64,000 nt of DNA, from positions 1 through 64,000 of the forward strand of contig VFJJ01000018.1 of assembly GCA_009886115.1 (NCBI GenBank). Direction: 5' to 3'. The DNA is from Actinomycetota bacterium. GTDB lineage: Bacteria > Actinomycetota > Acidimicrobiia > IMCC26256 > VFJJ01. Below the pieces are notes generated by a model. The model worked only from the letters and a program-made list of their open reading frames with translations. It searched no databases and was not told the DNA's origin. The position numbers were made by a program, and so were the translations under genes. Of the stretch, positions 25,479 to 33,667 are shown one piece after another (the stretch's first letter is position 1; each line of letters begins with the position of its first letter).

Positions 25479-27007
25479 GAGCGTGCCTCCCGCTCCGCGT
25501 GCGCGGCGGCCGATGCGGCGCGGATGGCGTCGTGCTCCGAACCGCCGGGCAACACGAGCGCGGCGGTGCCGGTGACGTGATCGCCGGTCTCGTTGGTGCC
25601 CCTGAACGACACGCTGATCTCGCCGGTCGCTCGGTCGAGCGCGGTGATCGCGCCGCTCATGGTCATGGTGTCGCCGGGATGGTTGGGCACGCCGAGGCGC
25701 ACCCTGATGTCGCGAAAGACCGTCTCGGGGCCCAGACAATCGGATAGATATCGCTGTGACAGGCCCAGGGAGGTGTGAATGTTCATGAAGATGTCGCGCG
25801 ATCCCCGCCGCTGCGCGAGATCGCGATCGTGATGCACGTCGAAGTAATCACGGGTCATGAGCGCGCCGCCGACGATGAGGGTTGCGCTCACGGGAATGGG
25901 GCACAGGGCGAGCTCGTCGCCCACCTCGAGCTCGGTGACGCTTCGGGTGCTCTCACAGCGGGCGGGGCGAACCGGCCGGAACTGGGGGAGCGTGATCGGC
26001 CCTCGGGAGTCGATGGCGCCGGGCTCAAGTGCCGGATGGGAGTCGAGCCAGCACAGCTCGAGCGGCATCCCGATGCGGATGTGCTCGCGCGCCATGGCGA
26101 CGAGGTTGGCCACGAGCCGGGTGCCTTCCTCGAGCTCGACGAGCCCGGTGAGCACCGGGTAGCGGAACCCGTTCACCTGTGGATGATGCGGGACGGCCCA
26201 GGCGTACAGCGTGCCCCGGCCCGACGCGACCCGGAACCCCATCGAGAACGACCCGCAGTCGCGACAACGCGGCGACGGCGGGAAGTGCAAGGCGCCGCAG
26301 GCGTTGCACTCCTGGATGCGCAGCTCGTGGGCGCGGGCTCCGTCCCAGAAGAACTGGTTGTCGGCGTTGATCGCCGGGCGGGGCCGGCGGGACGGGTCGG
26401 GATCGGGCGGCGGTGCGGCCCCGGCCCCGTGGGCACCGGCCGCGCTGGGGCCGTCGACCCTCCCCGTTCCCGGCGCGAACTTGAGCATGCGGAACAGCAC
26501 GCTGCCGACGTGCTCCCCCTCGACCGTGGCGTAGTCGGTGCGCCAGGTGACGAAGTGACCGCGGCCGATCGCCGTGTGCTTCTCGGGGCTCACCGACTCG
26601 AGCCGGGCCACGCTCTCGAGCACCTCCCCCGGTCGGAGGTAGCGGGTCATCTCCAGGTCGGAGTTGGTCGCCAGCGTGGACGTGAAGCCGGCCGCGTCGA
26701 GCACGTCGATCACAGCGCCGACGGGGCTCGCGCCGTCGCGGCGCATCTGCACGCCGGCCTTGTCCCACACGTCGAGCATCGTCGGTGGGGCCACGATGCC
26801 ACCGTGCACCGACAGCGCGGCGGCGTCGGGGTCGACGTAACAGGGGTTGGCGTCGTCGATGATGTCGGCCCAGTGCCGGATCATCGGCTGGTTCACCGGG
26901 TCGCGGGCAACGTTCACCGGGCCGGGCCGTCCCACCGCTTCCTGGAGGCGCGCGAGGAAGGGGTCGTCGGCGTTGCGCATGGCGGTGCTCGCCTCCGGTT
27001 CGCTCAT
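25475..27007 (-). CDS. Fused MaoC-like / DUF35 OB-fold / MaoC-like hydratase (ChsH2-ChsH1-like)
   Basis: A 510-aa protein in three parts. Residues about 20-185 are a MaoC-type hot-dog fold with a weakened hydratase motif (IIDDANPCYVDPDAA). After a Pro-rich linker, residues about 215-345 are a DUF35 rubredoxin-like zinc ribbon (CNACGALHFPPSPRCRDCG) plus OB fold. Residues about 370-490 are a second MaoC fold with DYFDVHHDRDLA, the more complete Asp/His active site. In actinobacterial steroid degradation ChsH1 and ChsH2 are separate subunits; this is both in one chain. The start at 27007 is 61 bp from a divergent acyl-CoA dehydrogenase. Confidence 0.82.
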   Translation of the reverse strand: MSEPEASTAMRNADDPFLARLQEAVGRPGPVNVARDPVNQPMIRHWADIIDDANPCYVDPDAAALSVHGGIVAPPTMLDVWDKAGVQMRRDGASPVGAVIDVLDAAGFTSTLATNSDLEMTRYLRPGEVLESVARLESVSPEKHTAIGRGHFVTWRTDYATVEGEHVGSVLFRMLKFAPGTGRVDGPSAAGAHGAGAAPPPDPDPSRRPRPAINADNQFFWDGARAHELRIQECNACGALHFPPSPRCRDCGSFSMGFRVASGRGTLYAWAVPHHPQVNGFRYPVLTGLVELEEGTRLVANLVAMAREHIRIGMPLELCWLDSHPALEPGAIDSRGPITLPQFRPVRPARCESTRSVTELEVGDELALCPIPVSATLIVGGALMTRDYFDVHHDRDLAQRRGSRDIFMNIHTSLGLSQRYLSDCLGPETVFRDIRVRLGVPNHPGDTMTMSGAITALDRATGEISVSFRGTNETGDHVTGTAALVLPGGSEHDAIRAASAAAHAEREARS

Positions 27008-27068
27008 GGCGCGTATCCTGCCAGACCTCGTGCTCGCCGCACCCGCCGACGGGAGGAGAGAATGCGTC

Positions 27069-28259
27069 ATGGCCGCCACCAGTGACGACGTCGCAACGCC
27101 GGGGGCGGCCGAGTTCCGCGATCGGGTGAGGGTCTGGGTCGCGGCCGAGGCCGAGCGGTTCCGCCCGCCGGGCGTCGAGGACGAGGCCGCGGTCGTGGCC
27201 CGCCAGCGTGCCCGGCAACGGTCGCTGTACGAGCATCGGCTGGCCGGCATCACCGTGCCCGTCGAGCTTGGCGGCCTGGGCCTGAGCGTCATCGAGCAGA
27301 TCGCGTTCAACGACGAGGTGCCCGCGCACGTGCTTGACGCCGGTCATCTCATGATCGGGCTCGGGATGGTCGTCCCGACGCTCGTCGCTCACGGCACGCC
27401 CGAGCAACAGGCACACGTCCCCCGGCTGCTGAGCGCTGAGCAGAAGTGGTGCCAGCTCTTCTCTGAGCCCGGGGCCGGTTCCGATCTTGCAGCCCTGGCG
27501 ACCCGGGCCGTGGCCGACGGTGACGAGTGGGTGGTCGACGGCCAGAAGGTGTGGACATCGGGCGCCCGCTACGCCGAGCACGGCATCCTCCTGGCCCGCA
27601 CCGACGCATCGGTGCCCAAGCACCGGGGCCTCACGATGTTCGCCCTCGACATGACCACGCCCGGCATCACGATCAGGCCGCTGCGCCAGATGACGGGCCG
27701 CTCGGGGTTCAACGAGGTCTTCCTCGACGGGGTGCGCGTCCCCGACCGCTGCCGGATCGGCGGCGCCGGTCAGGGCTGGACGGTCGCGATCACGACGCTG
27801 ATGAACGAACGGGTGACGATCGGCTCGCGAGGCTCCAACCTGGCCGATGCGTTGATCGCCACGGCCCGGGGCGCCGGGCTGGCGGGCGATCCGGTGGTTC
27901 GCGACGCGCTGGCCGAGGTGTGGATCCGCGAGACGATCCTGGGCTATCTGGGCCAGCGCATCCGGGCCGCGGTGCTCGCCGGCCGCCAACCCGGCCCGGA
28001 AGGCTCGATCGCCAAGCTGGGCAACGGGGCGCTGGCGTGGCAGGCGGGGTCTCTGGGCGTGCGCCTGGCCGGGATGGGCGCCCTGGCCCGCCGCTCCGAC
28101 GACGACGACGCCCGGTCGCCCGGTGAGCCCGCCGCCGGTTGGGCCGACGTGCTCTGCGGTGCGCCCGGGCTGACGATCGCCGGCGGCACCACCGAGGTGC
28201 AGAAGAACATCATCGGCGAGCGAGTGCTCGGCCTGCCACGCGAGCCGAAAACCGGCTGA
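27069..28259 (+). CDS. Acyl-CoA dehydrogenase
   Basis: A 396-aa flavoenzyme with the ACAD middle domain (CQLFSEPGAGSDLAALATRAV and DEWVVDGQKVWTSGA) and the C-terminal helical domain ending in GTTEVQKNIIGERVLGLPREP. It would introduce the alpha-beta double bond hydrated by the divergent MaoC fusion. GGGAGGAG lies about 11 bases before the ATG at 27069; the in-frame extension upstream lacks protein character. ChsE steroid dehydrogenases are heteromeric and no partner ACAD is adjacent. Confidence 0.88.
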   Translation: MAATSDDVATPGAAEFRDRVRVWVAAEAERFRPPGVEDEAAVVARQRARQRSLYEHRLAGITVPVELGGLGLSVIEQIAFNDEVPAHVLDAGHLMIGLGMVVPTLVAHGTPEQQAHVPRLLSAEQKWCQLFSEPGAGSDLAALATRAVADGDEWVVDGQKVWTSGARYAEHGILLARTDASVPKHRGLTMFALDMTTPGITIRPLRQMTGRSGFNEVFLDGVRVPDRCRIGGAGQGWTVAITTLMNERVTIGSRGSNLADALIATARGAGLAGDPVVRDALAEVWIRETILGYLGQRIRAAVLAGRQPGPEGSIAKLGNGALAWQAGSLGVRLAGMGALARRSDDDDARSPGEPAAGWADVLCGAPGLTIAGGTTEVQKNIIGERVLGLPREPKTG

Positions 28260-28299
28260 CCGCAGACGGTTGGTCGCGGATTCCCGCTCGACACAACCG

Positions 28300-28346
28300 T
28301 TCTTTGTGTCCCAGGTCAGCGCTGGCGCGGTTCTGGCCACAAAGAA
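28300..28346. terminator. Inverted repeat in convergent gap
   Basis: TTCTTTGTG at 28300-28308 and CACAAAGAA at 28338-28346 are perfect complements; flanking CCG/CGG extends the stem past one unpaired base. It sits in the 135-bp gap between the ends of two convergent genes, so a bidirectional terminator is the simplest reading. The arms resemble the A/T-rich end of the repeat at 31764-31810. Confidence 0.5.
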
Positions 28347-28394
28347 GCGGGGAAGTCGGGGGCGAGCTGGCGGAGCTCCATGGGGACCACGACG

Positions 28395-30011
28395 TCACGA
28401 CCTTTCGTCGACGAGGCGGCTCCGGTTGATCTTGCCGGCGTCGCTGCGGGGCAGCCGGTCGACGATCTCGAACGACTTGGGGCGCTTGTACGCCGTGAGG
28501 CGGGCACGGCAGTGGGCGTCGAGCTCTTCGACGGTCACGGCGCCACCGGTGCCATCGGTGCCATCGGTGCCGGTGGCGCTCGGGGCCAGCTGCACGATGG
28601 CGTGGACCCGTCGGCCCCATTCGGGGTCGGGGAGGCCGACCACGACGACGTCGGCCACGCCGGGGTGCTCGGTGAGCGCCTCCTCCACCTCGGCCGGGTA
28701 CACGTTGGCGCCGCCGGTGATGATGAGGTCGACGCGCCGGTCGGCGATGTAGAGGAAGTCCTCGTCGTCGAGCCAGCCCAGGTCGCCGATGCTCGTGTAG
28801 CCGTCGTCGGTGGTGGGCGGAGCCGAGGCTCCGATGTACTCGAACGACGGGCCCTGGGCATCGGGCTGGCGCATGAAGATCTCGCCGATCGTGCCCGGGG
28901 CGACGGGCTGGCCGTCGGGGTCGAGGATCTTGATCTCGGTGCCGTTGTGGCCCTGACCGACCGTCCCCGGATGATCGAGCCAGGCGTCGCCCCGCACGAT
29001 CGCCAGGCCGACGCGCTCGGTGGAGCCGTAGCTCATGAAGAACCGCTCCGGGCCCACGAGGTCGAGCCAGAACCGGGTGAGCCATTCCGGCATGGGCGCG
29101 CCGCCCTGCTGGACGGCCATCACGCTCGAGAAGTCGCGCTCGGTGACGCCGTCGAGCCGGGCGATGCGCAAGAGCATGGTGGGCACGGCGATGAAGGTGC
29201 CCACCCGGTAACGCTCGATGAGCTCGACGGCCCGGGCCGCCTCGAAGCGCTCCATGAGCACGAGCGGCTCGTCGAGCAGCAGGAAGCGGTACGCGGTGAA
29301 GCCGTTGGTGTGATACAGCGGCGCCGGGATGAGCTGGCACGCTGTCGTGACGCCGGTCATCCGCACCTCGGTCGCCGGGTCGATCTCGCCGGGGAGGGGC
29401 GCCACGATGATCTTGGGGCGGCCCGTGGAGCCGCTCGACGCGATGGCCGACTGGCGGGGTGGGGTGATGTCGGGGAGCGGGTCGGTGGGCCGGTCGGTCG
29501 TCGTGCGGATCTCGTCGAGGGTGACGATCGCCTGGTCGGTGTCGGTCCATTCGGCGATCACCAGGCGGGGTGCGGCCACCTCGAGGAGGCGTTCGCGCTC
29601 CCAGGCGGGGAGGTCGTGGCGCAGGGGGAGCACGCAGGCGCCGAGCTTCCAGAGCCCGAACGTGGCGAAGAAGTGCTCGGTCGAGTTCTTCAGGCCGACC
29701 ACGACGAGATCGTCGTAGCCGACCCCGCGCTCGGCGAGCAGCCGGGCGACCTGGTTGGAGCGGGCCTCGAGGGCGGTCCAGCTCACCTCGACGTCGGGGC
29801 CGTCGACCGGCGCGAACACGAACGCCCGGGCGCCGCCGTGGATCTCGGCGAGGTCGCGCAACCGGCGCCCGTACGAGACGGGATGCGATTCGACGATGGG
29901 GGCGTCGGTCCCTGCGTCGGTCCCTGCGGCGGTCCCTGCGGCGGTCCCTGCGGCTCGGGAGGCGTCGTCGGCCGGGACGGGGCCGGCGTCCGTGGCGTTG
30001 TCGGTGCTCAT
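28395..30011 (-). CDS. Class I AMP-dependent acyl-CoA synthetase/ligase
   Basis: A 538-aa adenylate-forming enzyme. The P-loop is IASSGSTGRPKIIV near residue 190, the A5 motif is FMSYGSTERVG, the hinge is DGYTSIGDLGWLDDEDFLYIADR, and the C-terminal lysine is in LPRSDAGKINRSRL. It activates a carboxylic acid to its CoA thioester, probably the entry step for the neighbouring dehydrogenase-hydratase-retroaldolase genes. The N-terminus carries an Ala/Gly/Thr/Asp repeat from a 12-bp tandem repeat. Start at 30011; the upstream extension is noncoding. Confidence 0.86.
   Translation of the reverse strand: MSTDNATDAGPVPADDASRAAGTAAGTAAGTDAGTDAPIVESHPVSYGRRLRDLAEIHGGARAFVFAPVDGPDVEVSWTALEARSNQVARLLAERGVGYDDLVVVGLKNSTEHFFATFGLWKLGACVLPLRHDLPAWERERLLEVAAPRLVIAEWTDTDQAIVTLDEIRTTTDRPTDPLPDITPPRQSAIASSGSTGRPKIIVAPLPGEIDPATEVRMTGVTTACQLIPAPLYHTNGFTAYRFLLLDEPLVLMERFEAARAVELIERYRVGTFIAVPTMLLRIARLDGVTERDFSSVMAVQQGGAPMPEWLTRFWLDLVGPERFFMSYGSTERVGLAIVRGDAWLDHPGTVGQGHNGTEIKILDPDGQPVAPGTIGEIFMRQPDAQGPSFEYIGASAPPTTDDGYTSIGDLGWLDDEDFLYIADRRVDLIITGGANVYPAEVEEALTEHPGVADVVVVGLPDPEWGRRVHAIVQLAPSATGTDGTDGTGGAVTVEELDAHCRARLTAYKRPKSFEIVDRLPRSDAGKINRSRLVDERS
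29905..29952. repeat. 12-bp tandem repeat in the acyl-CoA ligase N-terminus
   Basis: Four copies of (T/G)CGGTCCCTGCG; on the coding strand they give repeated Gly-Thr-(Ala/Asp)-Ala. A shorter 9-bp run (28543-28569, CCATCGGTG type) lies near the C-terminus of the same gene. Confidence 0.9.
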
Positions 30012-30202
30012 GGGCTCGAACGTAGCTGCGACCGGGGGGTCTGCGCTCGTGGGCCGTCCCTGCACGACCTGGTCGGAAGGCCGGCGCAACTGCTCGCGGC
30101 CACGACGGTGGCGCTTCGTTGCGCTGTCGTTGCGCTGTCGTTGCGCGCCCCTCGTACAACGGGCGCTGGCGGACCCGCCGTCATCGACCTCCAGGAGCCA
30201 GC

Positions 30203-30772
30203 ATGCGCCTCCAACTCGTCCGATCGACCATCGTCCGTGTGCTGCTCGCACTCGGGCTGTTCGCCGTGACCGTCGTCGCCGATGTCTCCGGCGTCTACTA
30301 GTTCGTCCTCGACGTCGTGAGAGGCCGGTCGGTCTCACCCCACGACACCTCGGGCACGGTGCCGGTGGTGACCCCGAACCCGGTCGTGCGGGGCGCTGCT
30401 GTGAGCGTCGCGGCCAACGCTGCCGGTGCGCTCTCGGGGCTGGCCACCAGCGGCTGCGGGACGGTCGCCAGCAGTACCGTCGGCACCCGGAGCGTGACCT
30501 GCACCGGCAGCGACAACGCCGGCAACACGGCGACCGTCACGGCGAACTACCAGGTGCAGTGGGCCTGGCGCGGGTTCGTCGGCGTCAGGGCGGTGCCGGC
30601 CGGACCCCGCGCTTGTGCGACGACACCATCGGATGGGCGGCCGGTCCCCGCCGGTGCTCGGGCGGGGTGGCTGGGTGAAGGCGGGTTCGCTACGGTCCGG
30701 CTGAGACGCCCGTCGGAGCGCGACACTCATCGGCCACCGACACCCGTCAGACCCGAGTTGCCGTCCGCCTGA
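30203..30772 (+). pseudogene. Broken secreted protein with an HYR/Ig-like domain
   Basis: The ATG at 30203 begins a 32-residue signal peptide (VRVLLALGLFAVTVVADVSG) that ends at an in-frame TAG (30299-30301). The same frame continues with VVTPNPVVRGAAVSVAANAAG and CGTVASSTVGTRSVTCTGSDNAGNTATVTANYQV, a typical HYR-type bacterial Ig-like domain with its Cys pair, then degenerates to a stop at 30772. An AGGAG site precedes the ATG. It reads as the stub of a longer surface protein disabled by a nonsense mutation and a 3' deletion. Confidence 0.55.
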
Positions 30773-30797
30773 GTTGCCCATCCGCCTGAGTTGCCCA
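30764..30797 (+). repeat. Two 17-bp direct repeats before the esterase gene
   Basis: TCCGCCTGAGTTGCCCA occurs at 30764-30780 and 30781-30797, ending 23 bp before the esterase start. A partial third copy (GAGTTGCC) is just upstream. It may be a duplication at the edge of the broken gene or a regulatory repeat. Confidence 0.85.
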
Positions 30798-30820
30798 TCC
30801 GTCGAGGAGATCACGAGACC

Positions 30821-31717
30821 ATGGCCAGCACCGAGTTCCACGCCCTGCAGGAGAAGATGGCCGCGGCGCCCAAGCCCGAGCCGCCGGCGAACCTCCAGGC
30901 GCTGCGCGACCGCATCGAGGCGATGATGGACGGCCTGCCCACCGCCGAGGGCGTGACCGTGTCGCCCGTCGACATGGACGGTGTTCCCGGCCTCATGCTC
31001 GTGCCCGAGGGCGGCGCCGACGCGCCGGTGCTCCTCTACTTCCACGGCGGCGGCTTCCGGCTGGCCTCGGCTCGGGCCTACCGGCCCTACGGCTCGCAGT
31101 TGGCCCGGGCGTGTGAGGCCCGGGTGCTGCTCGTCGATTACCGGCTCGCTCCCGAGAACCGATTCCCGGCCGCCGTCGACGACGCCGTGACGGCGTACCG
31201 GTGGCTCCGGGCCCAGGGCCAGCCCGCGGAGCGCATCGTGATCGGCGGCGACTCGGCGGGAGGCGGCATCACCGCCGCGGCCCTGGTCGCGCTGCGCGAC
31301 GCCGGTGACGCACTTCCCGCAGGTGGCGTGTGCATCTCACCCTGGGTCGATCTCACGAACTCGAACGAGTCGTTCACGACCCGCGTCGACGCCGACAAGC
31401 TGTTCAGTCCCACCCAGGCCGCCGAGGCCGCTGCCCTGTACCTGGGCGACGGCGATCCCAAGCAGCCCTTGGCATCCCCGGTCTTCGCCGACCTGTCGGG
31501 CCTGCCGCCGCTGCTCGTCCACGTCGGCGACGCCGAGGTGCTCCTCGACGACTCGGCCGCGCTCGCGGCGAAGGCCCGGGCCGCGGGTGTCGAGGTGACC
31601 CACCGGGTGTACCCGGAGATGCCGCACGTCTGGCATCTCTCGTACCCGGCGTTCCCGGAGGCCGTGGAAGCCGTCGACGAGATCGCCGCCTTCGTACGCC
31701 GGGTCACAGGCGCCTGA
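30821..31717 (+). CDS. HSL-type alpha/beta hydrolase (esterase/lipase family IV)
   Basis: A 298-aa hydrolase with the family IV oxyanion motif LLYFHGGGFRLAS near residue 70, nucleophile elbow GGDSAGGGI (Ser near residue 147), catalytic Asp in HVGDAEVLLDD and His in EMPHVWHLS. No signal peptide, so cytoplasmic. GAGGAG lies about 11 bases upstream of the ATG. It stands alone between a pseudogene and the purine island; substrate unknown. Confidence 0.88.
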   Translation: MASTEFHALQEKMAAAPKPEPPANLQALRDRIEAMMDGLPTAEGVTVSPVDMDGVPGLMLVPEGGADAPVLLYFHGGGFRLASARAYRPYGSQLARACEARVLLVDYRLAPENRFPAAVDDAVTAYRWLRAQGQPAERIVIGGDSAGGGITAAALVALRDAGDALPAGGVCISPWVDLTNSNESFTTRVDADKLFSPTQAAEAAALYLGDGDPKQPLASPVFADLSGLPPLLVHVGDAEVLLDDSAALAAKARAAGVEVTHRVYPEMPHVWHLSYPAFPEAVEAVDEIAAFVRRVTGA

Positions 31718-31763
31718 GGGCGGCGGCCGTATCGGAGCGACGTGGGGGAGGGCTCCCCGCACG

Positions 31764-31810
31764 GTTTCTTCGCGATTTCGCGCACCCCCGGTGAAAGATC
31801 GCGAAGAAAC
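31764..31810. promoter_or_regulatory. 13-bp perfect inverted repeat upstream of the adenine deaminase gene
   Basis: GTTTCTTCGCGAT at 31764-31776 and its exact complement at 31798-31810 enclose a 21-base spacer. It ends 23 bp before the deaminase start and begins 46 bp after the esterase stop. It could terminate the esterase transcript, act as a purine-responsive operator, or form a 5' leader stem. No T-tract follows, which weakens the simple terminator reading. Confidence 0.65.
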
Positions 31811-31833
31811 ACCGAAGGTTCTAGCCTCGTGCC

Positions 31834-33600
31834 ATGACCGAGCACATCGACCGGGCAACGCGGGGTCGGGCCGTGCGCGCTGCGCTGGGCCAGGAACCCT
31901 TCGATCTGATGCTGAGCGGCGGGACGGTCGTCGATGTCGGCGTCGGCGAGATGCGCTCGGCCGACGTGGGGATCGTCGGCCCGCTGATCGCCAGCGTCCA
32001 CGAAACCGGTTCCCGCACCGACAGCCGAAGCGTCTTCGACTGTCGTGGACGGTGGATCGCGCCGGGGTTCATCGACCTGCACGTGCACTTCGAGAGCTCG
32101 ATGCTCACCCCGCGGGCCTACGCGGAGGCCGTCGTCCCGCGCGGCACGACCACGGTCTTCGCCGACCCGCACGAGCTGGCGAACGTCGCCGGCGTGGCCG
32201 GGGTGCGGTACGCCGTCGACGCCAGCCGAGATCTGCCCGTCCGCTTCGTGATCCAGGCTCCGTCGTGTGTTCCGCCGCTGCCCGGGCTGGAGCTGTCGGG
32301 TTCCGACCTGTTCGCCGCCGAGATCGACGAGATGCTCTCGTGGCCCGAGGTCGGCGGCCTGGCCGAGGTCATGGACATGGGCGGCGTCCTCACCAGGGAC
32401 CTGAGGATGGTCGAGATCGTCGAGGCCGGCCACCGCAGCGGCAAGCTCGTGAGCGGCCATGCGGCCGGGCTCACCGGCCCGGCGTTGCAGGCCTACCTGG
32501 CGGCGGGGATCCTGTCCGATCACGAGGTGTTCGCCCACGTCGACGCCATGGAGAAGCTGCGCAACGGGATGACCGTCGAGCTGCGGGGGGCGTTCGACTT
32601 CGTGCTCCCGTCGCTTGTGGCCGAGATCGCCGCGCTTGCCGAGTTCCCGACGCACCTGGTGGCCGCGACCGACGATCTCTTCGCGCTCACCCTGCTCGAA
32701 CACGGTGGCATCGACGACCTGCTGCGCCGACTGGTCAGCCACGGGATGCCTCCCGTGCGAGCGTTGCGGATCGCCACCTACAACGGTGCGTACCGGCTGC
32801 AGCGCCCCGATCTCGGTCTCGTCGCCCCCGGACGCCGCGCCGACATCGTGGTGTTGTCGTCGCTCGACGACGTCGCGGTCGACGACGTGTTCTTCTCGGG
32901 CGCCCTCGTCGCCAGCCATGGCCGACTCGTGGTCGACCTGCCCGACCCTCCCGCCACTCCGCTGGCCGATTCGGTGAAGCTCTCGGCCATGGTGCCCGAC
33001 GACTTCGTGATGCGCCTCGACGTGCCCGACGGCCGTCACCGGGTTCGGGTCGTCGACGGCGTGGTGCTCACCGCGTGGGGGGAGGCCGAGGTCGAGGTGC
33101 GCAACGGTCGGGTCGAGCCGCCGGCCGGCCACCTCGTGCAGGTCGTCGTTCACCGCCACGGCCGGGTCGCGCCCACACCGGTCGCCGGGCTGCTGCATGG
33201 CTGGGGCGACTGGACCGGCGCGGTCGCCACCACCCTCAACCACGACACCCACAACCTCGGGGTCTTCGGACGAGACCCGCACGACATGGCCGTGGCGGCC
33301 AACGCGGTGATCGCCGCGGGGGGAGGTGTCGCAGTGGCGAGTGGTGGCGTGGTGCTGGCGCTGCTCGAGCTGCCGATCGCCGGTATCCTCTCGCCCCGTT
33401 CGGCAGCGGAGGTGGCCGGTCTCCAACGCCAGGTCTCGGACGCCGCGCTCTCGATCGGCCTGCCGGTGGGGCCGCTCACCCAGCCCCTCTTCTCGGTGAT
33501 GCTGATGAGCCTGGCCTGCCTGTCGGGTCCCCACTTCACCGACGTCGGGCTCGTCGACGGCACGACCGGGACCCGGGTGCTCGATCTCGTTATCGCCTGA
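31834..33600 (+). CDS. ade: Adenine deaminase family protein (paralogue 1)
   Basis: A 588-aa amidohydrolase of the Ade family (adenine to hypoxanthine plus ammonia). Metal motif GFIDLHVHFESSML near residue 77, VPRGTTTVFADPHELANV, SGHAAGL, SDHEVFAHVDAMEKLRNGM, and the AATDDL segment are family landmarks. The C-terminal Ade domain is present (NHDTHNLGVFGRDPHDMAVAAN, and AGGGVAVASGG). The loop usually reading REGS is RGAF here, so substrate preference may differ. First of four rightward genes for purines. Confidence 0.85.
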   Translation: MTEHIDRATRGRAVRAALGQEPFDLMLSGGTVVDVGVGEMRSADVGIVGPLIASVHETGSRTDSRSVFDCRGRWIAPGFIDLHVHFESSMLTPRAYAEAVVPRGTTTVFADPHELANVAGVAGVRYAVDASRDLPVRFVIQAPSCVPPLPGLELSGSDLFAAEIDEMLSWPEVGGLAEVMDMGGVLTRDLRMVEIVEAGHRSGKLVSGHAAGLTGPALQAYLAAGILSDHEVFAHVDAMEKLRNGMTVELRGAFDFVLPSLVAEIAALAEFPTHLVAATDDLFALTLLEHGGIDDLLRRLVSHGMPPVRALRIATYNGAYRLQRPDLGLVAPGRRADIVVLSSLDDVAVDDVFFSGALVASHGRLVVDLPDPPATPLADSVKLSAMVPDDFVMRLDVPDGRHRVRVVDGVVLTAWGEAEVEVRNGRVEPPAGHLVQVVVHRHGRVAPTPVAGLLHGWGDWTGAVATTLNHDTHNLGVFGRDPHDMAVAANAVIAAGGGVAVASGGVVLALLELPIAGILSPRSAAEVAGLQRQVSDAALSIGLPVGPLTQPLFSVMLMSLACLSGPHFTDVGLVDGTTGTRVLDLVIA

Positions 33601-33667
33601 CGGTCGGGGTCCGCGCAGGTGCCCTGAGCCCACCGGCAGCGCCGCCGAGCCCCGAGCCGAATAGCGT

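Noticed and set aside
26025-28340. A 771-codon minus-strand frame crossing the acyl-CoA dehydrogenase
   Set aside because: It covers parts of two well-supported genes in the wrong frames and is strongly Arg/His/Pro-biased.
30302-30772. A separate small gene starting at 30317
   Set aside because: It is in the same frame as the signal peptide, starts without a ribosome site, and fits better as the tail of one broken gene.
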